Source: Diploscapter coronatus
Taxonomy: Eukaryota > Nematoda > Chromadorea > Rhabditida > Rhabditidae
NCBI GenBank assembly: GCA_964036155.1
Contig: OZ038422.1
Coordinates: forward strand, 56,381,201-56,445,200
DNA length: 64,000 nucleotides
Direction of reading: 5' to 3'
Shown here: positions 32,937 through 63,807 of the stretch, piece after piece
How the letters are laid out: each line of letters starts with the position of its first letter
How positions within the stretch are numbered: the stretch's first letter is position 1
Made by a program: the position numbers and the translations under genes
Notes under the pieces: generated by a model
What the model saw: only the letters and a program-made list of their open reading frames with translations
What the model was told of the DNA's origin: nothing
The model's database searches: none

Positions 32937-35900
32937 ATGGAAGCAGCGCTGCTGTCTGAAGCCACCGGCCTGAGGTAGACCTACTATAATAGCGAGTCAA
33001 AAAGTTGGGGCAAAATTATGTCTGCCACGAACTGAATTTTGCCCCAGAATCTTCCTTCGCGAGATCTATTTTATAAAATTGACTGTTCTTTCAGAACAAT
33101 CATCTGCAATGCGATTCGGACAGGCAATAATTCGCGGATCGAGGTTTGATCGTTTGATTTCATTTTCGTTTTCATAGGCAACCGAGAAATGACGGGATGA
33201 CGTGAGCTATCTCTTCCCATACTATTCCTTCCTACTTTCCCTCACTCACCTATTCCTAACTATAGCTCGTGTCCTCACGGCGTTTCGAAATTGCCGTTTT
33301 CATCACTGCAAGGGAAGTCAATTTTTACAAAATTTGCATTCTTTTCATCGATTCTGACTTTTATGAGTCAGTTATTATCAAAAACTGTTATCACATTTTT
33401 GTCCCAAGCGTTCATGCTCTTGACGCTTGTCTATAACTTTACTAGACAATTTGGTTATTTTGTCTGTTTCTTTTTCAATCTTACTTTAGAAATGTTTTTT
33501 TCTAGCAGAGACGAAATTTAAGATTTTGACGCTGTCGCTGATAATTAACGTGATTACCAATATCGACGCTAAATTTTTAATTATGATATGACAACTCTGG
33601 TTTTGAACGAATAGAATAGGAGTGTATTTCGAAAAGTTGATAGAAAAACGCCACTATGTCACCACTTGACAATATCTCCTTTTTTCTTTTAACGTTCTTG
33701 ATTTTTCAGTTGCTGCTCACATCGACAGCCAGCCAGATCGTGGATCAATGTCTGAACAGCGAGATGAGTGACACCATTCCCTTGGTCATTGCCGCGCGCT
33801 ATGGACGGCTCGAAATAGTTCGGACTTTGGTTTGCATTCCCTCTTCTCTCATCCAAAATCGTCATATTGTTTCAGCTCAAAATGGGCGCCGACCCTCGAG
33901 TTGTCGGAGTCGTCAAATTCGACGGAGAAACAATCGGTGAGCTTTCTAAGTCATTGGAGATTTCAAGAATCGCGACTAGGGAATTGAAATTTATAATTGC
34001 CTTCTTTTTTCACATTTACATCTTCGGATATTCTGAATTCGATTACAACTCGATTTATGTTAAATTCTTGTGAGCAGAACCTTCGTAAAATTAATTTCTT
34101 TTCGAATTTATCGACGGATTTTCAGCCGGCACGCCTCCATTGTGGGCTGCCGCAGCTGCTGGATACTTGGAGGTAAGCATTGTTCTTCTCAGCGAGAATA
34201 ATTCAGCCTTGTTTCAGGTTGTTCGAGTTCTGGTCGAAGAAGGACAGGCAGACATAAATCAGCCAACGAGCACAAACTCAACACCTCTCCGAGGAGCCTG
34301 TTATGGTAAATAAGTTAATCCCCAATTACAATTTTCGAGAAATTCGACTTTGTCTGAAAGTCCTGTTACGCTAATTCCTATTTTCTATAAATTGCGGCGT
34401 CAAGTAAAATCAGATTCAAATGGAACTGCCGTATTTCATACATAATCATGAAAAATACTTTATCGTTTTCATCGAGATTTAGAAAGGAAATTATATAAAT
34501 ACAACATGGATGAAATTGATAGGAATATGAATTCGACTTGTGGCGAAACTTTTCGGCTTACCAATCATAAATGAGTCTTTCAGATGGTCACCTAGAAATT
34601 GTGAAATACCTGATCGAGAAAGGAGCAGATTTGGAGATTGCCAACCGACACGGACATACTTCGCTTATGATCGCTGCTTTCAGGAATAAAGTGAGCTTCT
34701 TTTTCCAAATAAATGAATTTACTCTGTTTCCAGTACGAAGTCGTGAAAGTACTTCTGAAAGCAGGAGCGAATGTTTCAGCGAAGACATTGAAAGGTTGGT
34801 TCTGTCCGTGATGGATAATATCTAAACAATTAGTATTTAAAACTATTCTTCTGTTCAGGAAACACGGCTCTGCACGACGCTGCAGAGGGTGGAAATCTGG
34901 ACATCGTGCGACTTCTGCTGGATGCGGAAGCCACGTTGCAGCCTGACGAAATCGGTCTCTGTCCGCTTCTGACCAGTGCAATATGCGGACATGAAGCGGT
35001 ACGTCATTCTGTTATTTACATTTTTCCAACTAATTTTTCTTCCTTTATTTTTGCATGTTTCTTCACTTGTATTTACGAATTTACCAAATTTGCATACATT
35101 TTTGACAAGTGAATTTGCTCATTTCTCACGCAAAATACGAGTAAAAGATAACCAAAATTCCCTAGCTTCGAGTTCTCATTTTTCATTTTTAATTCCACCA
35201 CTGATCAGCGTCATCGAAAACCCCTATTTGGCAATATGCATCAAAATCCGTGAGTTCCTATGTGGAGCTTTTCTTATCAGATAGTATATGATCTTTATGA
35301 ATGAACTATACAAGAATCCAATAATGACATGGACAATATTTTCTTTGGCCTACTACACCAATATTTATTTTTTAAAATAAATCTGACAGTAATAAGTTTC
35401 CACATTTTGACGAATTTGTCGAGAACTCACTAATTTTGTTAGGAAATTCCGAATCCTATAATTTGCAGTTGAGTTTCTCATCGATTAGTTATTTTCAACA
35501 TTTCAGATAGTCGAGCATCTGCTGCCCTTCTGCGATTCAGCGATCAAGAAACGAGACGCTCTCAAGCTGCTCGGCTGCACGCTCATCGACAAAAAGATGG
35601 ACGTTTTCAACGGTTCCAATTTCTGGAAGCGGGCTTTCGACATCCCGATTCCTTATGCAGAACGAGAAGAGGTAAACAATTTCTTCAACCAACCCACATT
35701 CCAACTTTATTTCTTGCAGTTCGAAAAAATCATCCAAAGTCAAGAGATTCTGCCTGTCTACGAGAATCTGCCCGAGCCCCACACGCAAGAGGAATTCAGT
35801 CAGTTCGAGCACAATCTCGACTTCATTCGAATGCTGGTCAGTTTTACCTTCCTCTTCTATTTTTCACTTTACAATAAATATACTTTCAAGTTTTATTTCT

Positions 35901-38900
35901 TCATCATAAATTCTCTCCTCGCTTTTCTATCATACTTCTTGAAAATGACGCTTCCTATGGTTTCTTTTTTTTTTAAATTTAAACGACGTTTCATTATTGC
36001 GAATTGGTCCACTTGTTTCTAAATTTTGGCGGCAAAACACCACAAAGAAAGACTAAGCGATTGATCCTTGAAAAGTGCTGCTGCACAAAAAGACTGTCGG
36101 TCACTAATTGGGGCTCCCCTTCAGCTGTTTCATTCTGCACTCGCTGCCCTCTCAATTATTTCTCCTTAGAAACAATCATCTGACCTTCCTTCCCCTTCTC
36201 ATTTCTACAGTAGGTGCTCGGTCTCTTTGCGCCTTTCCGCTCGATTTCCCGCTTTAAGAATAATCACAATGAATAAAGGATAAGAGAGAAGGGGATACTT
36301 GAGCAACAAATGAAAGAATTGGAGACATTTTTGCTTGAAGAATGAAGATAAGACATTAATAGTTTTTTTTAATTAGAAAAAAATCGGCTTAATTCATAGC
36401 TCGCGGACTTTTTTTTGGAAAATAATATGACTTAAACGTAAAAAGCCTGCGAACTATGAACTAAGCCGAAAAACTTCTCGTTTCTAAAATCTTGGGTGAT
36501 TTTCCCCGAGAATTTACTTGTTTGAGAATCTAAATTTCGTAAGATTTGATGGGGCCATAATTATTTGTTGTTGTTATGGAAGACAGCATTAATCAGTCGA
36601 TTTCCTGTGTCTTCCTTTGCTTTGTTCTCCCCTTTTTCTTCCCGGAAGCACGCAAATTGCCCTCTACATTGCACAATCGCTGTCATGTTTGCCGCCCTTT
36701 TTGTGCAGATCCAAGCCATTCATTGTGAATTTGCAACGAGATTTCATGCAGTCAAACAGATCGGAGAGATGAATGTTTTATTATGCAAGAAAGACCCGTT
36801 CTTTGGCGATGCAATTAGGCAGCTGCCTCTGAATTCGCTCCTGTCCCTGTCTCCGATTCTGACAAATTCACTGTAGATTCCCGCTCCACTAGAGCCCAAG
36901 GCTGAACTTCACCTAAAATATTTGCAGTTAGGTATTAGGTTGATATGGAGTTAGTTTAGAATGCAATGCTTATGGTGGAATATTCAGAGTACGCCTCTTT
37001 ACTTTTACTCTTCCCATTATTTTCGATTAGGAGGTTTTTTATTTAAATCTTGCCGTACCTGAGCCAAAAATGATGAAAATAGTTCCGGAAATTATACATA
37101 CTGCTGAGCTTGTGAGAAATAGAGCCTTCCAGTGAGTTACATCCTAAATCTGGAGAATTCTTTGCACTTGAATTTGTAAGAACCTTGGTTTGATAGGCAG
37201 AAACGATGTAAGGCGTAGCCAAAGCGCCTAATTGAGCTGTGAAGAGAGAAATCGAGGAAAGACTGGCTGTGTAGCGAGGTGCCAGGGACAGGAGGCTGGT
37301 CACGAATCCGCTGCATTCTGAGTTACATATCTTCGGAATGTTTGGTCGCTCAGTTAGTTTTTGTAATTTGCAAGCTATAGTACCTCTTTCTCGTCCATAC
37401 CTAGTTTGGATAATAAAAAATTATTAAACTTGAAGAACAAGTTTCAAATTTTTTCCTGGTTGAATTACAAAAACTACCCATACTAGACACTCAAAGTCTC
37501 AACAATGGCCGGATACTTTTGCCTGCTGCTATAGTATTTCTTTCGAATAGCTTACCAATTCCTTGAAATGCAAACAGGAAGCAGCAGATAATTAGTGCAA
37601 GAGTACGGTTTGAGCAGTCAACGAACAGTGCCAAACAGATGAATGAAATTGCCATTCCATAACTTGCTAAAACCCATTTATCAAGAGAAGCGTAACTTTA
37701 TGGTGGAACAAATAATTTCGTTCTGCTCAATTCATTTTTATCACTTACACACAGCTTGTGAGAATTTAGCCGATGCAGTTGGAGTGAGAATGTCGTTCTG
37801 TTTGAGGTGATCAAAGCCAATTCCCCACACAACTTTGCCTAGCAAATTGAAGAAATTCGGTAGTGAAATGTAGAGACCGTTCTGGAATTTTCATTTGCTT
37901 TTCCATTAACTATGATTCTGCTTACAGTAATCACTCCTAAAAGTAGGACCTCTTTGAAGTAGGTAGGCAGATAAGTTTCCAACAAGGCACTAGAAAAGCA
38001 CATTAGAAAATGACACTGCAATTGAGCGAGGAAGGGAATCGATGTGAAAATCGCTTTGAAAGGCACGTTTCTCCAGGAAATCTAAATATTTGTTTGAACA
38101 AGAAATTCCAGAATGTTCTCGATTTACCGTAGCTTGTTTCTTTAAGTTCGACCCATTCGCAGACAGGAGATAATCCCTTTCTTTCTCGGTTATTTTCCTG
38201 CACTCATAAGGATTAGAAGACCCAGCAAAGAGCCAAATTGTGCACCAAATTGTTCCGATTATGCCTAAAAGTCTATATTTTTGCAGTAACTAGCTGCTAA
38301 AATGCCTGCAACGTAAAATACTGCAGGCCATCCGAAAGAACTTTGACAGAATAATGCGGCGAGGGGAGATTCAGTAACACCAGCTAACTGAATAGTTATG
38401 AATGATAATAGTTTTCGATTTGAACTTTCTTGCCTGTTCTCCAATGGCATTCAATCCTAAAGCTGTGCTTCGTTCATTTACGGGAAACCATTGAGAAATG
38501 AAGGTATTGATGGATGGAGTCACAAATCCCTATAAAGTGAAATAATACCTAAGAATAATGAAAGTCTTGTCTTTATCCTTCGAAATCTTTTTAATAGTTC
38601 TCACATCAGACATTCCCATTAGAAAACGAACGACAAATGTCGCCTGATATCCGAGGTGTTGAGCAAATAGAGGAGTCAGTGAATTTGACAGAGTGTAGAG
38701 GAAAATCACGATCAGATAGACGTATTTGGCTGGGTACTTCTGGATGAGGAGCATCGAAGGCAGAACTGTGAGACAGCCGCCCCAAAACTGACCAGAAAAT
38801 ACGATGTTCTGCTGATGCTTGCTCCAATGCAAATTTCCCTAATTTCAAATTTCTATACTCCTCTTCATCTAGCTTCCCTACTCCATAATCTATAGGATCT

Positions 38901-41900
38901 TTCGAATTATTGGCAGGCGTGCATTTCTGTGCATCATAACTCTGCACATAGTCCATCTTTTCGATTGCATAGTCTTCATCTATTTCCGCTGTGCTATTGA
39001 TCATACAGGTCATTGTGCTGCAATCTGATTAGCTCACATTTTATCAGTTACGATCGAGAACAGGGAGCTCGATATTGAAAATTTCGAAGGAAAAATAGGA
39101 TGATATTTGATACTTGCTCATTAACAAGGGTTGAGCGATTTAAAATTTTCGAATTCGACCTCGATTTTCTTGATAGTTTGAAAATCGACTTCGATTTCGA
39201 AATAAATTTTCGTCACAGCACTTCTAGAAAAAAAAGGTTATCAAAATCGATATTTTTAACTTCTCGGACTTTCACTGATGTCTTACATTCCAATTGCGGA
39301 GCTCATATAAGTTGTGCAGAACGAGGAGAGTGATAGTAGAATAATAATATGCAGGCGACGAGAACGAAGATTCAGTAGAGCTGAGAAACTATTGTAATTT
39401 ATGAGTAAATTAAAACACTCACGAAATTTCGGAACATTCATACGCTGCCGCTGCTTAATGGCATTGGAAAAGAACATGAAGAGCACCATTTTCCATATGA
39501 AAATCTATCTAGAACTAGTAATTTCTATGCAATGAACAATGAGTAAAAGTAGTTGATATCACACTTGATTGTTCTTTTACTTTTCTGCTATTTTTATTCC
39601 CAAATTTAGTATTTGACTTCTTCTTTTTTGTACTCTTATCTTCTACTACTGACGCATAACCTAATTGTGTCTTGATAAGGCTATCACGCAACTAAAAAAT
39701 ACGAAGGGAAGACTGGCGAATCCCTCGGGCAGCACTTTTTTTATCAGCAGCTCTGACTGAGAAATGACGCTAATTAGATTTGTTGCTGTTATGCAATGGA
39801 AATCAAGCAGCCAGGGCCGTGATAATCCATGAGTGCTGGGGAAATATTTGATTAATTGATACGAGATTGCGTAAACGATTATTTGCAAAGAAGTGTCATT
39901 GACTATCAAATGCAGAGGTATCATTGAGTGACTCTGCAGTTCTGCAGAGGAAGCCTTGCGCAATGCCATCCAACTGTCCCCTTCCTCCCTTCCTGTAGCA
40001 CTTGCTTACTTTCCTTATTCAAACAATCGAACCAACATATGCATTCGAGTATTTTGCTGGTAGCCAAATCATGCACTATTGGCTCAAATTACTACAGAAA
40101 AGGTGTTACGTAAAAGGAAATGAGATACTCGAGAAAATATTCTATGGAGAGCGTGGTTTCCTTTCAGGTTTCTTGGCTAAAATGATAATATGTAGAAAAC
40201 TAATTGTGATAATGAATTTTCAGTCCCTGGTGATTCGCGAGCGAATCCTTGGTGGCGCCCACCCCGAAGTCCACTACTATCTTCGGTTTCGAGGAGCTAT
40301 TTTCTGTGATTTGGGTCAGATGGATCGGTGCTACGACCTCTGGATGAGGGCTCTCCATCTGCAGCAAATGTGAGTGGAGAATATCACTTGTTTGAGAAAT
40401 CACAATTCGACCAGTAAATTAAATCGGAACAAAATTTTTAAAGCTGAAAAACATGCTTTCTAAAAATATTTTGAATAGATAAAAATGGTCTATATAATTC
40501 AATAGTTGACTATTAAAAAACCATTTGCGAAATTTGCCAGTTCTTTTTCTTTTTCCTACACTTTCTAGCCTAAAATTTGGTGCACTTTACAAATTCTGAT
40601 CGCAGTGAACTGGCGAATTATGCAAGGGGTTGGTAAGAAATCGATCGATAAAAGTGTATAAAATCACAATACGATAATCGTTAATTTTCTAGTGGTGAGA
40701 CATTTTTATGTTTAGTCATAAACTTGTTGCTTTAAAAAGATGTTATGATGAGAAAAATAGCAAATCTTTTATTCCAGCAATCTGGAGCCACTGCACATCG
40801 CGACAATTTCGACTCTGTCCTCGTTCCAAGAGACATTTGTGATCGCTCTGGATGAGCACGTCATCAATCAGGAACAGATTTCCTTCGTCACCACAGAGAA
40901 CATCAGAGAAATCTACGACAAGATTTGCCATGAACTCGACAGGGCAAGAGATTTGTTATTTTTATCCGAACTGATGAATTTATTACATACATGTCCTGAT
41001 AAAAATTACGACATAGTTATGAAATACTAATTAATTTTTTCACTTTCAAAGTAATTTTGAGCGATATTTTAGGTATACGACTGGGGCGATAAACCATTTC
41101 AAACCGAGTGTTGTGAAGGTTAGTTCACATAATTTAAGTAGAAAATGTAAAAAAAAAACTGTTACATGGAAAATAGAAAACAAAGAAATGACGTCTTTTG
41201 CAAAGTCCAAATAAAGAAATGCCAAGAAATTTGATATGAAAAATGCTCGATGTCAAAAAAATTAATACGTTTATTGTAAATTTGAATCACATTAACATTT
41301 TTTCTTTTCTTTTATACTATTTTTCATTTTGCTATCGATACTATATGACGAGTATGAATTTACTCTCTTTAGAAGGTCACGACCACAGTCCCGAGACAGA
41401 TACGAAGAGACTCTTTCTGATCGCCCTGCAGCTCTTCCTGCTCATATACAGACTAAATTCAGTCAAGTCGGCAACTCAGACCGAACAGCCCAAGCAGGTC
41501 CAGGCTAAGAAGAGCGATGAAGAAACGATCAGGACATCCTCTATAAATGTGAGTTCATTTTGTGGTTGAATGTAAAAATGAATTATATCACCTTATATTT
41601 TCTAAAGTTAGTATACATCTCAAGAAACTTGCAAGTTTATACATTCCGAGTGGCACACGAAAATTTTGAACAGCTCATGACAGTTGCAGTGTTGATTTCT
41701 GAATTTTTGAAAATCAACTTAAATGAAATTTTTAGCACCATTATCACTTGATATTATCCTCAAGCTATCAAAATTCCAAGAAAATTATCCGACAAAAACC
41801 TGAATATAGTTTTCTTTTCAATATCCTGACTAGCCCAAACCTTTATATGTGCCCCACTGAATATTTTATTGTAAAACATGATACATTTTTTCTGATTTAG

Positions 41901-42710
41901 CTGACTCGATTGATCAATTTGGCAAAGAAACTCCATGTACATATTCTCCATCTCGCTCTCAAGGAAGGAGACAGCACTGAAAGTAGTCGGTATGGATTAA
42001 CATTCTCTTCGGAACGTATTCAAGATTCTTTCCAGTTTCCCAAATGTACACGTGATTCGAGGTCTTTTGTACGCGGGCGCAGATCCTGAAGAATTGGACG
42101 AATCAGGCAGCTCTCCTCTCCACGTTCTACTCAGGAACAAATGCAATCGGTTTGATCATTTATCCCTTCTTTTATCATTTCTCGTTCTTTTCCAGAGCTA
42201 GCATTGCCAAACTTCTTCTGGATTACGGTTGCTCTCTGTTCGCCAGGGACGCTAGCGATGAGACGATCTGGGAACTGCTTTGGGCGAAGCATCCATCGAC
42301 TTATTCCGAGATTTACATTGGTAAACCATTACTTGTATTTCGGCAGAAAATGATTTATTACGAGAAATTATATTAATATTAGGTCATACCATAAGTTCTA
42401 AAAAATTTAGTAATTACCACACATGTTTTCACAATACTATTTCAGGATAGAGAAAGTGAAGTTTACATTGAAACTAAAAATGCTATCGTTAATTTCAAGA
42501 AAACTTATCGTATGAGCCAATGGAATAGTAAAATGAATTCGAATATTCATTTGTGAAACTCAATTTTTGAATCATGCCTCTATTTTCTCTGCAGGTCGAT
42601 ATATCAAACTACGTGGTCTGGCAGCGAATGCAGTGATGCGAAACTACAACGAGGAGATTATGCGGGATCTGATTCCTCGAGATCTCGGTCCTTTCCTGTC
42701 TCTTCACTGA
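32937..42710 (+). CDS. fem-1: FEM-1 ankyrin-repeat ubiquitin-ligase adaptor (656 aa, 19 exons)
   Basis: Substrate receptor of the CUL2-ElonginBC ligase; in C. elegans FEM-1 acts with FEM-2/FEM-3 in sex determination by degrading TRA-1. Exons: 32937-32974, 33095-33143, 33710-33829, 33876-33936, 34126-34172, 34218-34305, 34584-34690, 34734-34794, 34859-34998, 35507-35671, 35720-35836, 40224-40369, 40778-40943, 41073-41118, 41373-41548, 41901-41989, 42036-42149, 42196-42320, 42595-42710. Seven N-terminal ankyrin repeats carry family signatures (VKFDGETI, PPLWAAAAAGYLEVV, NSTPLRGACYDGHLEIVKYL, NRHGHTSLMIAA, GNTALHDAAEGG). The middle helical part has KLLGCTLIDKK, FWKRAFDIP and LVIRERILGGAHPE. C-terminal ankyrins follow, then a VHL-box-like end (GLAANAVMR...FLSLH). 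Closest to FEM1A/C. Exon 13 ends in a GC donor (AGG|gcaaga). Intron 11 (35837-40223) holds a whole opposite-strand gene. Confidence 0.95.
37039..39489 (-). CDS. SLC17-family organic-anion / phosphate transporter (494 aa, 12 exons), nested in fem-1 intron 11
   Basis: Major-facilitator transporter of the SLC17 group (sialin, VGLUT, Na/phosphate types). Exons: 39423-39489, 39287-39380, 38882-39017, 38605-38838, 38434-38529, 38306-38387, 38128-38264, 37926-38081, 37749-37881, 37556-37666, 37184-37317, 37039-37143. Key segments: first helix RRLHIIILLSLSSFCTTYMS, a glycosylation-prone luminal loop, HWSKHQQNIVFSGQFWGG, FVVRFLMGMSDGFVTPSIN, QWFPVNERSTALG, FGWPAVFYVAG, HFLMCFSSALLETYLPTYFKEVL, GFVTSLLSLAPRYTA and last helix VCIISGTIFIIFGSG. 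Twelve helices are expected; the gene looks complete. Two adjacent introns (38388-38433, 38265-38305) have GC donors. The arginine in the FVVRFL helix and the charged SQWFPVNER loop are present. Substrate not predictable. The start lacks an obvious trans-splice acceptor. Confidence 0.92.
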
Positions 42711-45148
42711 ATGAATGAACAACCTGACTGACTGAATGCCTTATTTGACTGAAACTGTGTCAGTGCAATTTGCTCACTTTTTCACTGTCATTTACACTAC
42801 ATAAACGCATTTACTCATTTCATGTGCTCTTATTTGGAGGGATAATGAGCAGCCATTTTGTATAACAGCCTTAAAAATCGAGTAATTACTATGTCAAGGA
42901 AGACAAAATGGATGTTTCCTTCCCGAATTCGAGCACATCTAGTCTCGATTCTACATGTAGCGCTGTTGAACAGTCCTTGTTGGTCTTTTCTTCTTTCGGC
43001 AACGATGTCTTTGCCTTTCTTCTTCCAATTGAGTCATCATAATTTACCACAGTAACGGTTAGACTTTATTCATTTCTTAGTTTGTGTATTTCAGTTCTGC
43101 TAATCATTGCCTAACCTTCTTCCCCTAATGCATCATAATTTCATGTTCTGAATTTAATACGTCAATTTTAATCTCGTCTAACTTTTCCTGGCTAATTATG
43201 TAGCCTATTCATAACCAGTTTTTCTCTCCTAATCACTTACACATGACGCTCTAAATGAGATTCAAATTTATCTTATTTTTATTTTCTTTCTTTTTCATTC
43301 TCCGATAAAAGTTTGAAGATCATATTAAATTGATTCCCATCGTATAACATCGAAGTTTCATTAAATTATTTTTGCCTTATTTGGATCGTCATGATCTGTC
43401 TTTTCTAAATGATATAATCGAAATCAAACTGTTCTAAACGATAAATCCACTTCGTTGTAATTTCTTGCTTCAATTTCATATTGACTCAGCAATACATAGC
43501 TTTGTTGTTTAGTTGTTACGAGTATGTAAAGTAAGTTCTTTTATGGGAGCTTTTCTTTTCTTCTTTTATGAGGTTATCTTCGTCCATTAACGCGGACAAT
43601 AATTGTTGCAATGTAAAAATCTCGGTGTGAAGTAAATAAATAACTAAACCATAAATTAAAAAGACTGAAATTATTGGATCTATTATTTCATAGGAGGATT
43701 TTGTCGCAAATTTCAATATCTTGATTATTCCAATGTCAATTTTCAAGGTTTTTCGATCTGAATTCTGCGCTGTCTTGCGCAATTGATGTGCAGTAAATAT
43801 CGAAATGTTGTTGTCACTTTTCCATCTCTTTGATTATTCATTCTCTTCTCTGTTTCTCTCTCACTCACCTGTGCTCTTTCATCTCTCATCTATTCATCTA
43901 TCAGCTTCACTTTATCCACTTGTCTCTGATTGTTCATTGTAATCTTATCATTGTTATTCTTTCTTCGTCTGTTAACATCGGCAACCAGTTCATTTCTATT
44001 CCTGATTCGGTCTTCTTGATCTGTTCAAAAACTTAACATTCCGCTTTGCAATGGCTTCCATTCATCTTGATCATCCTCATCATTTTCATCCATCCACAAT
44101 TCGGCAATTCAGCAGTTGCAGCAATGAGTTCTTCCTACTGTCATGATTCCTTTAGCTTGTTATCCTTCATCCTTCATCGCTTATCTCCCTTCATTCTTCA
44201 TCTTTCAAATATCTGCCTGCCTGCGCTTCCCGCACATTCGTCATTTTTCTTTCATCGCTCAAATCCATCCCCATCGCTTCATTCTTATCCTCTCACCTTT
44301 TTCTTTTCTTATTTTGCTAGCGGTAGCTTTTCCCTCATTCCTTCATTCAATGGGACAGTGATGAATGGAGAGCACAACTGCAGGAGTGAAGGAGTGAAAG
44401 AGTGCAGTGAGAGGAGGGAGGAGGAGAATCTTTCCAATCAAAGTAGTAGACGAATAGATGAACGAACACAACGTCTGCAAGGTGGTTCCATCCTAATTTC
44501 ATCCTCATTTATCCAAAAACGCACCTTTTCCAGTTTTGAAAAGAAAATCGCGCCATTTGCGCAGCGTTTTCCTTTATTTCGGCCTTTTCTTTCGTGCTGG
44601 AATTACTTTTTTTTTTTAATTTTATCAGCGGCGGTATTTTTTGCCCAAAAAGTGCGACTTCGAGGTTGGTGCTTCTTGGTCGAAAAATATCGTCACAGGA
44701 TTCGAGTTTTTTTTTCTTTTTCCTTTTGATATTCGGATTTTTTTACTGTTGCACTTTTACGTTTCCTCTCACGATCAGCCCTTCCCCTTCCGCATCCCAT
44801 GTGTCCATTTTATAGCTTCAAAATACATATGTTTGTAATTGGTGGTAAATATCTCTCGGCCTCTTTCTCTCTCTCCCAATTTCTGTTGTTCAGCAATTTT
44901 ATCGCCGCCGATTGACTCGTATTGCGGCAAGCCGGCCGGCCAGTGGTTGGCTGCATCGACGCAGAGAATCGTAGCAAGGCATTTAACGACCGGGCAGCAG
45001 CAGAGCAACAGGGAAGACGGACAACGGATTCCAATCAGAGGTGATAAAATACGAGAAACGAATAATGGAAGAAAGACAAACAGTTTGTTTTAGATAGCAG
45101 GATTGCAACAGGCAACGGGCAAATTGGCTGCAGTCAGTGGCAGACTCG
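42711..45148. other. intergenic region, fem-1 3' end to unc-5
   Basis: Starts with GAAT/TGAC tandem words just after the fem-1 stop, then AT-rich DNA, then a pyrimidine-rich stretch (43830-44350) that creates a spurious 227-codon frame. 44930-45046 is GC-rich and ends in a good donor (GAG|gtgata); with the acceptor TTTTAG before 45095 it may be a non-coding first exon of unc-5. A 88-codon minus frame at 43516-43782 has no support. Confidence 0.5.
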
Positions 45149-62645
<17,497 letters not shown>

Positions 62646-63807
62646 TTATTATCAGTGTTATCGTTAGAATGAGAAGAACTGAGGATAAAATATTAACGAA
62701 AGCTATAAATAATAATTATGATATCTGTCAGTGTTATGAAATTTCAATTCTTCTCAATTCAACGCTATAAATTCTTTCATTTGATCTAGTCCGAGTTTGT
62801 TTGAGTTGAGTGGCTCAAAGTGATGAAAAGGGTAGTCAAATTCAGGTGCATTTTTAAATTGAATTTCTATATTCATGGAGGTTTTTCCGGTTCTCTATTT
62901 TCGAAATTATATGCGTTCAAAACTATTTTCATTTCCACTGCCTCCATTTTCAGTTTTGTTTCATTTTCTTCGTCGTTGCCTCTGAATTGTGATCGCTTTC
63001 GTTAGATTTGCACAAATTTGGTCATTTTAATTGAACAATCAAATGCAATAATGATTGATATAAAGAAGTTTATTTTAAATGTTCTCGTATATTTCTTATT
63101 CAGTTGACGAAAGTCTTGCAAAATTGAGTTGGACATCAATAGGAAGGGAAGGGTACTTGACGCAACAAAGTGTTCCGTTTTGCTAGGAATTTGGAAATCA
63201 GGACAAAGTTGGCATTTGACTGGCATGAATGGGGGAAAGATTTCATCATTCCAAAAGAATTTGAAAGGAATATTTTCTGTAATATTGTGACTATCTAAGA
63301 AATTTACAGAATTAGAAGACAGCTAAATGAAGGAGTGAAGTGTAATGAATGAGTTTAGCAGCTGCTTAGTTCTGCCCACTTTCTCTCCTTTCTTTTCGAA
63401 TTCCAAATTTCGTTATCTCGATTTTCATCTCTCCGAATTCAGTGCTTCCAGTGCGGTTGCAGTTTCTGCTCAGAAATGACTCAAAGCCATAAATTTGCTT
63501 CGGACGTTTAGAGCGACAAATTGCACCCGAAAGGGGACTTCCTTTTCTATAGGCAAAACTAATAAGGGAAGCGAAAATGAAAACGATCATTGTATTCGAA
63601 TTTTAGTGTTTCTAAATCTAGCCAATTCTTGCACTTGCAAATTATTACCCAATATTGGAAAGTTTAAAATTAAATTTTTAAATTTATTTTTATTAGAGAT
63701 GAGATTTGCTCATAAATCATAAATTAATTCTAATTCATAACAAAAAAAACTATAGATACATACGAAATAAATGACACAGTGCGAGAATTTTGAAGCTCTT
63801 CAAAGAA
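62646..63807. other. intergenic region after unc-5
   Basis: Convergent gap between the unc-5 stop (62645, +) and the stop of the partial minus-strand gene (63808). AT-rich, with no canonical AATAAA close to the unc-5 stop. On the minus strand, TTTATT at about 63684 could be the poly(A) signal of the right-edge gene. Open frames of about 60-75 codons are unsupported. Confidence 0.5.

Noticed and set aside
38265..38290. 26-nt GT-AG micro-intron in the SLC17 gene
   Set aside because: A 41-nt GC-AG intron (38265-38305) gives a better family alignment and a normal intron size.
39661..39969. 102-codon minus-strand frame in fem-1 intron 11
   Set aside because: Lies upstream of the SLC17 start, no domain and no splice continuity with it.
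43516..43782. 88-codon minus-strand frame with a hydrophobic stretch
   Set aside because: AT-rich chance frame; hydrophobicity follows base composition, with no start context or relatives.
44046..44729. 227-codon plus-strand open frame, longest single frame upstream of unc-5
   Set aside because: It follows a pyrimidine-rich tract, with simple His/Phe/Ser/Leu composition, and matches no family.
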